DNA of 64,000 nt from NCBI GenBank assembly GCA_002077045.2, contig KZ111179.1, positions 188,925-252,924 of the forward strand, given 5' to 3'. A model generated the notes under the pieces. The model saw only the letters and a list, made by a program, of their open reading frames with translations, was not told where the DNA came from and ran no database searches. The DNA is from Rachicladosporium sp. CCFEE 5018. Lineage: Eukaryota; Ascomycota; Dothideomycetes; Cladosporiales; Cladosporiaceae. Each line of letters starts with the position of its first letter. Within the stretch, counting starts at the first letter, position 1. A program made the position numbers and the translations under genes. Positions 19,205 through 29,081 of this stretch are shown piece after piece.

Positions 19205-22200
19205 CTACATCTCCAACGCTCCTTGCAGCGCGCCTACGCTTAATGCCAGCACGCCTAACATGAAACTAGCAACCCCGAATCCACCTTGTATGTCACCCTT
19301 CAGCACAGTCCACAACACCCCAAATGCTGTACTTAACACTACACCTACAAGCCCAAGACCGCAGACCTTCGGCCACGAGATCCCTTCGATAAAGCAAATT
19401 CCCCACCCTTCGCTAGATCCGACTATTGGCGCAGCTACTAATCGCTCATGGAGCTTCCTAGGCACACGAGTAAAGCAGACTGGCTGGTCGTCGGCATCTT
19501 CGGGGTGATCGTAGAGATGGCGCAATTGATTCTTGCCGATCGGAGGGACAAATTCTGCGGGCATGGGGTTGTAAATGTATTTGTCCTTTTGCGTACCGGG
19601 CGGAATGACATCGTACTTGCGTACGTCTGCAAGATCGTTGCGGAAGACTTCGAAGTGCACGAAACGGAGCTCTGCTAGTGTGCGGAGTGAGAAGATGCGG
19701 CGGAAGCGGCCGCGCAGTGTGGTGTATTGCTTGCGGAGGAGGCCGAAGAAGTCGGTATCTGATACTGGGGCAGGGGTCGGGACGTGCGAGAGCTTGGTAG
19801 CATGGCGTTTAAATGGTACGCAGAGTAGCAGAAACTGCAGTGGAGCTAGGGGTACTGGACTGGCGTTGTTTGCAGTCGCTCCAACTCGTGTCGTTGGTGC
19901 AGCTTGTTGATTGTGCTGTGGCAGTGGCGTCTTAGATGAACCAGTGCTGCCGGACATGGCGCGATTGACAGACCGCCAGAGTGCTGAGAGGGCACTTCCG
20001 GTGGGACTGTGAGAGGTACCGTGGGACCGCTGATTATCGAGCGACTTCTGAAGATCCCGCAGAGCGCCCGGTTTGGTCTCAGTATAGTCATCAAACATGG
20101 TCGTGCCGCATCTCTGTTTATTTCATCAGCATGGCTTCCACGAATTCATGCAGCTTTACGTACACAGCGCCATCGGATGCGAGTCATTTTTGGAGCGAGA
20201 GGAGGTTCTTTGCGAAGACTCGCGATAAACGTCAACAGTGATGCCAATTCCTGGTCCAGCAGGAACAGTGATGGAAGGACTCCGATCAAGCATATAGAAC
20301 GCGGTAGTAGCTCATAGCTGCTTATCGTCCAGCGATAGCTAATGCAAACGCTCATGAGTAATACATGCGATGCAATGTAGATATTGGCGATGTGTGCAAG
20401 GTGTGCCTTAGTAGCGACTTTCAGCAGCGAAGTCTTGCTACCGTCAGGGAACAGCTCATTGTATCGAGGCGGGTCTGACTGAGAGATCAGTGGCCATCTT
20501 TCAGAAGTGAGTGGCTTGACACCATGCATTGCTAGGACATACAGTGCACCGGTAAAGAACTCAGCAAGATGGTACTGCCAGTCGGCCGTCTCGGCAGATG
20601 CCATTAACCAAGTCAACAGCATTACTGGACCCCATACCGTCAGTAGCAGGTCCGAAGTCGTAGTCTTGCTCCAGACTACTTCAGCATGCAAAAATGTTAG
20701 GGACACATTCACAGTGATGGGCGGCACTTTCATAGGGTCAATCTGCTCCAGAATTTGCCTGAGTCTCTCCGCGCGATCCCGATGTATCGAATGCTGCGAG
20801 AGCGGTTGTGGAACACCGTCTTTGTGCGTGAATTCGGCAATAAGATGCTCACTCACGTCGTCCAAGTTGCTCGCGATGCTCAGCTTAGGGACTGAGACGT
20901 CAAGGCTCTCGGGCACTAGCCGTGGGCGCGTCACCACTGGGTCGCTAGGAGACTCTACGGCATTCTTGGTTGGTCTGGTGTCCTGCGAGCGAAGGTCGTC
21001 GAGTCGCTCGGTACTGGATTCGCCAGATGGACTCCGAGACTCGTCTGCGGTCGCTGCGCAAAAAAAGGTGTCTTCCAACCTCTCTTGCCGCGCTGCCAGT
21101 GCCGCAGCATCCTGCACATCATCAGGCTGGGATTGACCCTCGTGCTCCTCTTCGATCAGAGGGCTGTCAGGCCGTGGGGGAGAATTCTGGTGCAATCTAG
21201 AGTTACCGTCTTCCGACAAAGCCGCCCCCGATTGCATCATCGCCTCGAGTTTTGCTTCTACATCCTTTCGTAACCTTGTATGTTCCAGTTCCAGATCCAG
21301 ATACATCTGCGCGCGCTGAAAGACGTTCATCGTCGGCTGATCCTTAGTCCATGCATCCTTATGCCTGTGCTCGCTCTCGTGACCCCCGGGATGGCTGTTC
21401 TCTAGAGATGGTATGGTGTTGGTCTCAAGTTCTCGACTCACATCGAGGTTGATCCTGAGCGGATCCCCATCACCAAAGTCCCAGGAGAGAGCAGCATCCG
21501 GTCTTTGATCTCTCGCCTTATCAATTAAAGCTTGATTCCATTCCTCGACGGCCTTGTCTAATCCTAATTGAGTTGATGACTTGACTTGAACAGGGGGCGT
21601 CGTGTCAATTATGTCTCCACCGAGTATGATATTGCTTTCATCGGAAGAAATCCGACCCTCACTGCTTGCGCCGTGCGAAAGACCTGGAGCATCCAACGTG
21701 GCTGATACTTCCAGAGGCTGTTGTTCTTCATGATTCAGCCGTCGAGACTTTGGGGCGGGTGTCGACACCGGCCTAATCAGTCGTGGCGGATCGCTTGAGA
21801 AACGAACGTGCTTCTCGCGTCGCGCATATTCAGCCGTCTCGACAGCCCCGCGCGGATGGAGCGGCCGCAGCGATCGATCGGACGTCTGCGACGGGCTTAA
21901 TGACGAACGGGATGGCAATACCTGTATGCCGCGAACCGTGGGTCGTTGTCGGGTATTAACTAGGGAGTGGTCCGCATCCCGATGAGATCTCCGAGGGATT
22001 GGGGGGGGCTGGATTCAGATCTGGCGTCTTTGGCTGCGTCCGTAGACCTGCAAGAAGTCGTGACCGATTGGTCAGACGTGTCTTCCCTTCGGCATTGGAT
22101 TTTGCCTTGTGCGTTATCTCATTGCTAAAGCCTGGTTCACTCTGCTCATAATCGCTTGAAAATGGCTTCGGAAGCCCGGGGCTATCGATCTCATAAATCG

Positions 22201-22210
22201 CAGGAGGCAT
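19205..22210 (-). CDS. Fast-evolving multi-spanning membrane protein, copy A (frameshift in a C8 run)
   Basis: A fungal membrane protein I cannot name. The model is 22210-20164 and 20113-19205 with a 50-nt intron (GTACGT donor, AACAG acceptor) at the junction RIRWRC/RCGTT. The upstream frame changes at a run of eight C (G8 on the plus strand, 22001-22008). Treating one C as extra joins PDLNPAPP to IPRRSHRD, matches copy B (PAPPIPRGSH) and gives a total divisible by three, about 984 residues. As written the gene is therefore frameshifted: a real mutation or a homopolymer error. The N-terminal 500 residues are disordered and contain NVFQRAQMYLDLE. Four hydrophobic segments follow (including LLLTVWGPVMLLTWL and IYIASHVLLMSVCISY), then a conserved cytosolic part (FFGLLRKQYTTLRGRFRR, FVHFEVFRNDLADVRK), then two C-terminal TM segments. 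Copy B is a pseudogene. Confidence 0.7.
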
Positions 22211-22990
22211 GGCAGACCGTAACTTTCAGCTCAACTGCTCTCCGTGACCAGAGCTTGAAGGCGGATGGTCTTGCTTCTGGGAGCAATAGACGCCACAGCA
22301 ATACAGTGTCGCTCTCTCGATGTATGTGGATCTACACGTGTATAGTCAAAGAATGCTTCCGTCATAGGGATCTGCCACTGCCTGGTCAATCCAATTATCT
22401 TGCACCTACATCGACAGAGCAAATTGAGATGAAGCGAGCGCGAGGTATAGACTGGTACAGTATATTCTCATCGCCCTTGCTGTAAAGTGATCACCTGACA
22501 GGGCTGAGTTGATCGGCCCACGAGGGCTAAGCCTCGATGCACTTGCGGCAAAGGCGTCTGCGGGCGCTGTCCGGGCGTCAGTGTGCCACATCTCGGCGCA
22601 GCGAGGAGCTCATCAGTGCCGTGACAATGCCGTACGACTCGTCTTGAACGCTCATGATAGAGTAGCAACGAATGCGCAGATCTGCGAGCATCATGGGCTA
22701 AGACGAGGTACAGAGGTGAGGTGAGCCAGCGTGAGAGTTCAGGACCACCATCCGCGGGCTTGGCATTCTTCATTTTCTGTTGACCCTATGCTAATGACCA
22801 GGAAAGTGTAATGTAATATCGAGTCGTGCATTGCAATACTGTCTACCGCTGTTCCATATGTTGAGGTGGGTACATAGCCCGTACCGCTATCGCATCGTAG
22901 CACCGTCAAGTCATAACGCTCGAAAACGCCGAATGCCATCCCGTCGCAGCCCCAGGACCCTTGTCATTCCCATCATGCCCGATCGAACCC
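22211..22990. other. Divergent intergenic region, copy A
   Basis: 780 bp between the membrane-protein start and the septin-like stop. It does not align with the equivalent copy B interval except for a short island (22526-22572). No gene is supported. It belongs to the same divergent block as the membrane-protein gene. Confidence 0.5.
22526..22572. other. 47-bp conserved island in divergent DNA, copy A
   Basis: Starting GCTAAGCCTCGATGCA, this stretch matches 54727-54773 with about six differences, while the sequence on both sides is unrelated. On the minus strand one frame reads APADAFAASASRLS (copy B APADAFAAAASRLS), so it could be a small exon. It could also be a protein-binding site or part of a small RNA. 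It does not look like a tRNA. Confidence 0.4.
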
Positions 22991-25423
22991 TCACAATCCA
23001 CCCCAAGCCCCTTCCCACCACCCTCTCTCAACAACAGGCGGCAGTCCCTGCCCAGCAACCTCGAACCACGCACCCTGCACCCCTGCACTCACCCCAAACC
23101 ACTCCTGCACCTCGACCCAATTCCTCAGAACCCACCAACACGCACTTCCGATCATTCCTAGTCCGCCCATAACTTGCAAAGCCATCATCCCACGCCGTGA
23201 GAAAGACTGCGAGAATGCCAGCACGCCAAGCGGGTCGAGAACAGCGATCTCACCTCCCAGCTTGCCGCGTGGAGGGCGAGAGGGAGAAGTCGTTGTGGTG
23301 AGCGCTCTCTCGTCGCCAGTCTCGACATCTGGTGAGGCTCCGGGAGTTGCATCCCAATCGCCTTCGGACTTCGGTGGAAGGAGGTTGCCGTAGCGGCGGC
23401 GGTCGTGAAGGAGGCTGCGCTGCAAGTCCTGAGCCCACTTCGCAAGACGGACTTGCCGGTAGGGCTCGGTCTGTGTGTTGTGAGATGCAAGGGCTAGAGT
23501 CGTGGCGTTTGGCGCCGGGGCGTTGGAGTTGTGTGATGTTGATGGGGAGACCGAGCGGTAATAGCTCGAGGTGTTATAGGGCACGAGGATCTTGCTTGGA
23601 TCATCAAGCAGGCTTCCTGTGTTCGTTACAATCGGACTTGGGACCGCAGAAGTACTGGTGAGCTGTGGCGACAGCAGCAAAGTCTGTTTCTTGAGGTCGA
23701 CGTGCATGCTAAGATGTTGCTTCCGCCATTGAAGGAACTTCTTCGCTGACAAGTGACGCATGCGAGCTATGTTGCTTGGGCTTAGGAAGCGATCGATGAA
23801 GTGCTTTAGGTCACTGGGTGCCAAGGGTTCAAGGTAGTCCGAAGCCATGAGTAAGCTTGCATCCATTGTCTCGTTGTCATTGGACAGCGCGGACGAGACT
23901 GCGAAAGGCTCCAGAAGGGAATGCTGCCGTGTGGATTCGAATGACGGGAAGCCTGTCACCTCCGGTACGACATCCACTATGGAGTACCAGTCGACCTCAG
24001 CGTCACTAAGCGTACCTCGTACGCTCTCACGTCGCCGCTTGAGGTCGCCGTCGCCTACATCGGCGCGCCCAAGAAGAGGTATGAGGTTAGTCAGCGAGGC
24101 CAGCTTGCGCAGCAGATTGTGCTCTGACTCCGCGATAGGGTCCAGAGTTGAGTTCGTGAGGTACAGCACTGCGTCGATATACGTCCCGCCGTCTCCACTG
24201 AACAGACTAAGTAGCTGGTTGTCACTGAGCACATCAGTACTTGCGTTCTCCAAGTGTAGATTCTCGACTTCACGTAACACGCGATCAGCCATCTCCTGGC
24301 TATCGATGCCCGGAGTGTCAAGGAAACATATGTTACGCTCTAATACACCCTCGCCAAAGCTCTTCCTTCGCCATGGACTTCGACTGCTCTCCATGTCTGA
24401 CCACCAGAGTGGGTATGGACGGGTCGACGCATGAATCTCGTTGATCCCGGATGTTGCTTCATGTGCAGTCCTGGCGCTTTTTGAGTTCGATGTAGTCGAG
24501 ACGCTTTCTGTCACCGAATCGATATGAACAATATCCTCGCATGTACGGAAGATGCTCTTGATCAGACTTGTCTTGCCACTACCGCTTGGTCCGACAACCA
24601 TCACTTTGAGACGACCCATGTGACGTCCACGATCGGTGAAGGGACGCCGTGATGGTAGTGTCAGACTTGGCATTACCAGTTGGGGATCGGCCTCGCTCGA
24701 TACCGGTAGCACTGCTAGCTCGTCCTCATCCTCGTTCGAAGACTGCACAGCTTGATTGTGTGTTTCGGATGCAACACTGGCCTCCTCGTCGCTCAACCTG
24801 AACGACTTCATTGAAGCCGACCGAGGTGTGCTTGGCATGGCAGACTCTGGATGTGGACTAAGGCGTAGAGGTGTAAGAGGTTGACTCATCAAGTTGATTG
24901 ACGAGTTGGACGCTCTCCGCAGATGCGTCCGGAATGGCGACTCTGCTGACCGCAATGAGATCGGCGACCCGGAAGTTGATGCTTGACTTGACGAGTGCTC
25001 GGAGGAGATGATGCGGTTGCCTGCAGCCAATATACTAGGGTGGACTGGGTTCCCTGCCTTCCTCTTCCTGCTCGCCAGCGAAGTGCTCGGATCGCTAGTG
25101 TTGCTGTCTACTCTTGACAGTGTCGATGACGTGCCGCATGTGTTCGCGCTCTCGCTCAGTGCGTCCTCTAGGCTTTGCACACCATAGGTGCTGTCATTCA
25201 CCTTGCCCGCGGTGGGGCTAGGTGAGATATCGAGCTTTGAGGTCTGCTCTGATCCTCTCGACGTCTTCCTTCCACGTCGCAGCTCGGCCTTGTCCATATC
25301 AGCCTCGCTCCGGAGGAAGAACGTCATCGGTCCCGAGATCGTCGTGCCCACGACACCGAGCTGTGGTGCAACTGCCTTCTTGGCCCTGACCGTACGATCC
25401 TTCTGCGGCGATGGCGCGCTCAT
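22991..25423 (-). CDS. Septin-like GTPase-domain protein with C-terminal membrane segment, copy A
   Basis: 810 residues. A disordered Ser-rich N-terminus (1-265) leads to a P-loop domain: GRLKVMVVGPSGSGKTS with Walker A at 278-286, FLDTPGID (G3, 369-374), then VLYLTNSTLDPIAESEHNLLRKLASLTNLIPLLGRADV. That stretch follows the septin pattern LYFI...PLD...NIIPxIAKAD, with GRAD (about 452-455) in place of AKAD. A basic RMRHLSAKKFLQWRKQHL follows. A hydrophobic segment near 745-770 (MALQVMGGLGMIGSACWWVL) is unusual for septins and suggests membrane anchoring. The G domain contains a long insert (about 300-360). I call it septin-like; it is not a core septin and polymerisation is unknown. The start MSAPSPQKDRT is shared with copy B. 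It is divergent from ISM1. Confidence 0.8.
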   Translation of the reverse strand: MSAPSPQKDRTVRAKKAVAPQLGVVGTTISGPMTFFLRSEADMDKAELRRGRKTSRGSEQTSKLDISPSPTAGKVNDSTYGVQSLEDALSESANTCGTSSTLSRVDSNTSDPSTSLASRKRKAGNPVHPSILAAGNRIISSEHSSSQASTSGSPISLRSAESPFRTHLRRASNSSINLMSQPLTPLRLSPHPESAMPSTPRSASMKSFRLSDEEASVASETHNQAVQSSNEDEDELAVLPVSSEADPQLVMPSLTLPSRRPFTDRGRHMGRLKVMVVGPSGSGKTSLIKSIFRTCEDIVHIDSVTESVSTTSNSKSARTAHEATSGINEIHASTRPYPLWWSDMESSRSPWRRKSFGEGVLERNICFLDTPGIDSQEMADRVLREVENLHLENASTDVLSDNQLLSLFSGDGGTYIDAVLYLTNSTLDPIAESEHNLLRKLASLTNLIPLLGRADVGDGDLKRRRESVRGTLSDAEVDWYSIVDVVPEVTGFPSFESTRQHSLLEPFAVSSALSNDNETMDASLLMASDYLEPLAPSDLKHFIDRFLSPSNIARMRHLSAKKFLQWRKQHLSMHVDLKKQTLLLSPQLTSTSAVPSPIVTNTGSLLDDPSKILVPYNTSSYYRSVSPSTSHNSNAPAPNATTLALASHNTQTEPYRQVRLAKWAQDLQRSLLHDRRRYGNLLPPKSEGDWDATPGASPDVETGDERALTTTTSPSRPPRGKLGGEIAVLDPLGVLAFSQSFSRRGMMALQVMGGLGMIGSACWWVLRNWVEVQEWFGVSAGVQGAWFEVAGQGLPPVVERGWWEGAWGGL

Positions 25424-26006
25424 TGTGCGTTCATCGGATGTATCGAGCTGCTAGGGGCGTGCGGTTAAGTTGAGGTCGCTTCGGACCACGATGATCAGCG
25501 GAGCTGTCGTCTGCCTGCGTGGAGGATTCAGGTAAGAATACAGGAACAAGTAGCGTGGCCTATCGAGACTTGATACCACAGCCCAGCGTCCTTACTGATG
25601 TCGCCGATCGTCGTTGCTGATGCCTCGCATTCGGTCTATGTTTACGACATCGAGTCGACCCCGCCGAGTGGTTACGGAGATTGCGGGCGGCTGCGATAGT
25701 CGATCACGGGGTATATGTTCCAGTCACTATGGCCGGATGATGCAGCCAGCGTACTGCCAGTGCTACAGTGAACAAGACTGATTGTAAGACACGAGACAGC
25801 GATACAGAGCAGTGTGGTAAGATCACAGGGGACGACGGCTCCGGAATGTACAATGGTACCTGTCGGCGCATTGTGATAGCTTGAACGTGGGTACATGCAC
25901 TGCGGCCTCATCCGCTCCCGATCTGGTTAGAGCATATCGCCCGAGGAAAGAGCTCCCTCGTGAAGTGAATTAAACATTGGCAGCTCAGAGACGACATGAA
26001 TTGGTG
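25424..26006. promoter_or_regulatory. Divergent promoter region septin-like / ISM1, copy A
   Basis: 583 bp between divergent starts. No gene is seen. Similarity to copy B increases toward ISM1: the last 90 bp are almost identical, whereas the middle has substitutions and small indels. Confidence 0.4.
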
Positions 26007-26478
26007 ATGCTGCGATTCTTCCCTTCGCGCATCCTTCGAGCAGCTGCCAATACACTTGAACGGCCTGACTGGAGTAAGACACTCCATCTACCGCGCTCGA
26101 CTTTCCCAGCGCGTCCGAAAGCCGCAGAGCTTGAGATCTATCGCCAGAAATGTGCCGATGACCTATATGCATGGCAGTCTACTGCACGTAGTAGGGCTGC
26201 TCGGGGAGTGGACGGTGGCAAAGATGTAGACAGCGATTTTGTACTCCATGATGGTCCGCCGTACGCCAACGGCTCTGTCCATGCTGGCCATGCATTAAAC
26301 AAAATCCTCAAGGATATCATAGTGCGATCCCAGCTCAGCAGAGGCAAGAGGGTGAAGTACCAGCCAGGATGGGACTGTCATGGTTTGCCGATCGAACTCA
26401 AGGCGCTACAACAGCGAGGTGCATCTGGCAAAGGGGATGCAGCACGCGATGCTGGCGTCGGGCTGTCTGCGCTTGAGA
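26007..26478 (+). CDS. ISM1: Mitochondrial isoleucyl-tRNA synthetase, copy A, 3' part lost in assembly gap
   Basis: The first 157 codons of a class I IleRS with a mitochondrial-type N-terminus (MLRFFPSRILRAAANT), ending in the N run at 26479. The ATP-site HIGH-type motif is present as HAGH (92-95) in DGPPYANGSVHAGHALNKI, and PGWDCHGLPIELK follows. A longer frame from 25977 starts at TTG and is not used. Only eight base differences from copy B are visible in these 472 bp, clearly fewer than elsewhere in the block. The remainder of the gene is not in this window. Confidence 0.9.
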
Positions 26479-26578
26479 NNNNNNNNNNNNNNNNNNNNNN
26501 NNNNNNNNNNNNNNNNNNNNNNNNNNNNNNNNNNNNNNNNNNNNNNNNNNNNNNNNNNNNNNNNNNNNNNNNNNNNNN
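26479..26578. other. Assembly gap (100 N)
   Basis: Exactly 100 unknown bases, the conventional placeholder for a scaffold gap of unknown size. The left side breaks inside ISM1 and the right side opens inside an unrelated gene on the same strand, so real sequence is missing or the join is wrong. Confidence 0.99.
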
Positions 26579-28405
26579 AACACGAAGACGGATCATACGG
26601 TCAAGCGAGGGGCGGTGGTGAAGGCTATGGCGATATGTACGAGGCATAGCTTTCTGCACATCTACAAGCCGCTGCTATTACTCGCACTCGAACAATACTT
26701 CGCCCATCCTCAGGTCGAGACGCTTGCAAATCTTTACAATGCTGTAAATGGGATGGACCTATCACTCATGCCTCGATTGAACTTCTATGAGCAGTTCATA
26801 CTGCAGGCCAGCGGAGCCAAGGACCTCTTCATTGAGAAGTTCGAGGCGATCATCGCGCAAAGAGTGGCGGAGAATGGTTCTGAGACTGGTTCACAAGGCT
26901 CGATGTCGCCTGCATTACAACAACATCCATCGAGATCTCGGTTCGGGCTGCCTCGTGACACGCACGAATTCGAGTCCGTGGTCCACTACGCACACGTCCC
27001 AGTGCCAATCAAAATACCAGTGGCTTTGTCGGCAGAGACCGTAGGCGATTTCAGTCTAATCAAGCTTATTACCACTTTCTCAACGCCTCACAGCACGTCT
27101 CCTGTGCCTTTCACTCCGACTCATCCTCATCTGACAACTTCGGGGCCGAATACGCATCCTATCATTGTACTACTGAATGCGCTGCTGACGCAGAAGCGTG
27201 TCATCTTTCTCGGACACAACCTGCCATCTTCAGAAGTCGCTGAGGCTGTGCTGGCTGCCTGCGCTCTCGCTTCTGGTGGCATGTTACAAGGCTTCACAAG
27301 GCATGCGTTTCCGTATACTGACCTGACGAAGATCGATGACCTGCTGAAGGTGCCAGGGTTCATCGCTGGTGTCACGAATCCGGCATTTGGCCACAAGACC
27401 GAGTGGTGGGATGTACTGTGCGATATCTCCACAGGTCGAATGCGCATCTCGAATAAGATCGAAACCGGTCCGCCCACCGAAGGAGTGACCTACTTCCAGC
27501 AGAACCCAATGGCACCCTCGACAATGAGTGCAAGCGCCGGCATCGTAGCCATCGCAGCAGTCGGTCATAGTCTATCAGCCGGACTTGGTGGCAACGCTAT
27601 CCCGACCGGCTCGCTGAGCGGTGATCCAACAGGCGACGCAGCATTCATGACCTCAATCCTCACAGCCATTAATGAACGCCACGGCGAGAATGCAATCCGC
27701 ACGAAATTCCGCCTCTGGATTGCAAAGTTCACTCGACTCGCGTCAGCTTTCGAAGAGCTGGTGTATGGGGCAAGTGCGCTCCTCATCCATGATCCGAGTC
27801 TGACAAGTCCGAAAGCGCCTTTTAGTCCTGATAGTCCGGATCCGGCTGCCACGCCGGCCAACGACCTGCCGCCTGAGGTTCTGGGTCACGGCTACGTCTG
27901 GCTTTCGAATCAGCACCGCCACGCTGAGCTTGCCGCAAATGCGACGAGAATAGAGGGCTGGCGGAATACGCGCAGCTACTATAACTTCGTGCAGGACTTG
28001 ACGACATACTACACTCATCGTCCTGTCAAGGCTTTGGACTTGCAGCACCTGCACGACAAACTCGCCAAATTACGTCTCGGCCCTGATGTAAGCGCGAACA
28101 TCTACCTCGCGATCTGCGCGGCTGTGCAGACGGAGCAGGAGATCAATCAGCTGCTTGCTACAATTGCTAGTGGAAGCTGGGATGCTAGGCAAGGAAGCGC
28201 AGGGATGGGACAGGGCTTGTTCTATCTGGCGCTTGGGTTGTTCCATCCCAGGAAAGGTGTCAGAGAGGCTGTCGCGGGGTTGCTGGGAAGAATCAGAGAG
28301 CACGAAGCGGGACGGCATTTCTGGGGCGCGTTGGGAAGATTTGCTAAGGTTGCCTGGGAGAGGGCGGAGATGGGGGTCCAGAGGGGTGAGAATGGCGAGG
28401 TGTGA
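26579..28405 (+). CDS. AFI1: Afi1/SPA-domain polarity protein, C-terminal part (5' end in gap)
   Basis: The frame is open from the first base after the gap and gives 608 residues. The sequence VKAMAICTRHSFLHIYKPLLLLALEQYF, then HPIIVLLNALLTQKRVIFLGHNLPSSEVAEAVLA and VPGFIAGVTNPAFGHKTEWWDVLCDISTGRM, is characteristic of the Afi1/SPA (stabilization of polarity axis) family. This DENN-related group in yeast links Arf3 to polarity landmarks. The missing N-terminus would contain the Afi1 docking domain. Low-complexity linkers separate the blocks, and the C-terminal helical part (about 430-600) looks complete. It has no second copy in this window. The symbol is by family resemblance. Confidence 0.8.
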   Translation, partial: NTKTDHTVKRGAVVKAMAICTRHSFLHIYKPLLLLALEQYFAHPQVETLANLYNAVNGMDLSLMPRLNFYEQFILQASGAKDLFIEKFEAIIAQRVAENGSETGSQGSMSPALQQHPSRSRFGLPRDTHEFESVVHYAHVPVPIKIPVALSAETVGDFSLIKLITTFSTPHSTSPVPFTPTHPHLTTSGPNTHPIIVLLNALLTQKRVIFLGHNLPSSEVAEAVLAACALASGGMLQGFTRHAFPYTDLTKIDDLLKVPGFIAGVTNPAFGHKTEWWDVLCDISTGRMRISNKIETGPPTEGVTYFQQNPMAPSTMSASAGIVAIAAVGHSLSAGLGGNAIPTGSLSGDPTGDAAFMTSILTAINERHGENAIRTKFRLWIAKFTRLASAFEELVYGASALLIHDPSLTSPKAPFSPDSPDPAATPANDLPPEVLGHGYVWLSNQHRHAELAANATRIEGWRNTRSYYNFVQDLTTYYTHRPVKALDLQHLHDKLAKLRLGPDVSANIYLAICAAVQTEQEINQLLATIASGSWDARQGSAGMGQGLFYLALGLFHPRKGVREAVAGLLGRIREHEAGRHFWGALGRFAKVAWERAEMGVQRGENGEV

Positions 28406-28619
28406 GGGTGGAATGCATTCGAATCATCACGCGTGTGACTCGAGCTGAGTCATGTGAGGACGGATGTTGCCCTGACCATCACAACGCTAACGATTGGGCG
28501 GCCTCACTGGCACGCGAACTCCGCCACAATAAGCCACTACTTCGACTACATCTGGACACTCACTTGATCTGCAGAATCACCTCACTTGCTACAAGTTCTA
28601 TCATCACATACCCGACGAG

Positions 28620-29081
28620 ATGGCGAAATCGAAAGGCAAGAACAAAGCCGGCAAGCCTACAACATCCACTGCAGCGACTCCTAAGTCTTACAACACACTC
28701 TCCGATCTCCGCGCAGACCACGAGATCTGGTACAAGATCCTCGTCCTGATCTACGATCTCCGCAACATCAAAATGGACAAGACTTCCGAGAATCGTACGC
28801 TGCAAACCGTGGATCCACTCTATATCAGCACGCCTTACTTCTCGCTTGAAGAAGCCGATGCTGTCAAAGGCGTGAAGGTAGATGCTGAAACGACGCTGGA
28901 GCAAGCCATAATGAAAGCTCTGGAGAACTTCTTCGAGAAGCGCCGGGCGAGCGGCGATGCGAGGCCCTGTGGACCGCATGATATGGTGCCGCTTTATTTG
29001 GAGTGTTTTGGGGTTGGAAAGGGAGAGATTGAGGATGAGAAATTTGTTAGTAGGGTTAGGAGGGCGGGACTGGGAAGTTGA
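28620..29081 (+). CDS. Small uncharacterised protein
   Basis: 153 residues, not recognised. A Lys/Thr-rich start (MAKSKGKNKAGKPTTST) precedes a compact helical region: NTLSDLRADHEIWYKILVLIYDLRNIKM, then PLYISTPYFSLEEADAVKGVKV and EQAIMKALENFFEKRRASG. The C-terminal part is mixed charged and ends VSRVRRAGLGS. There is no signal peptide or membrane segment. It starts 214 bp after the Afi1-like stop on the same strand. No second copy is in the window, so conservation could not be used. Codon use and the hydrophobic pattern favour a real gene. Confidence 0.6.
   Translation: MAKSKGKNKAGKPTTSTAATPKSYNTLSDLRADHEIWYKILVLIYDLRNIKMDKTSENRTLQTVDPLYISTPYFSLEEADAVKGVKVDAETTLEQAIMKALENFFEKRRASGDARPCGPHDMVPLYLECFGVGKGEIEDEKFVSRVRRAGLGS

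Larger units (their letters stand above)
1..26478. repeat. Copy A of a large duplicated block (ten genes)
   Basis: The whole interval aligns collinearly with 32150-58693, in the same orientation and with the same ten genes and matching intron positions. The offset is 32149 at the left end and about 32215 at the right. Coding sequence differs by a few percent by eye. Intergenic DNA is also alignable, except in the membrane-protein block at about 20114-22990. The left edge is the window boundary and the right edge is a 100-N gap, so neither true end of the homology is visible. Confidence 0.95.
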
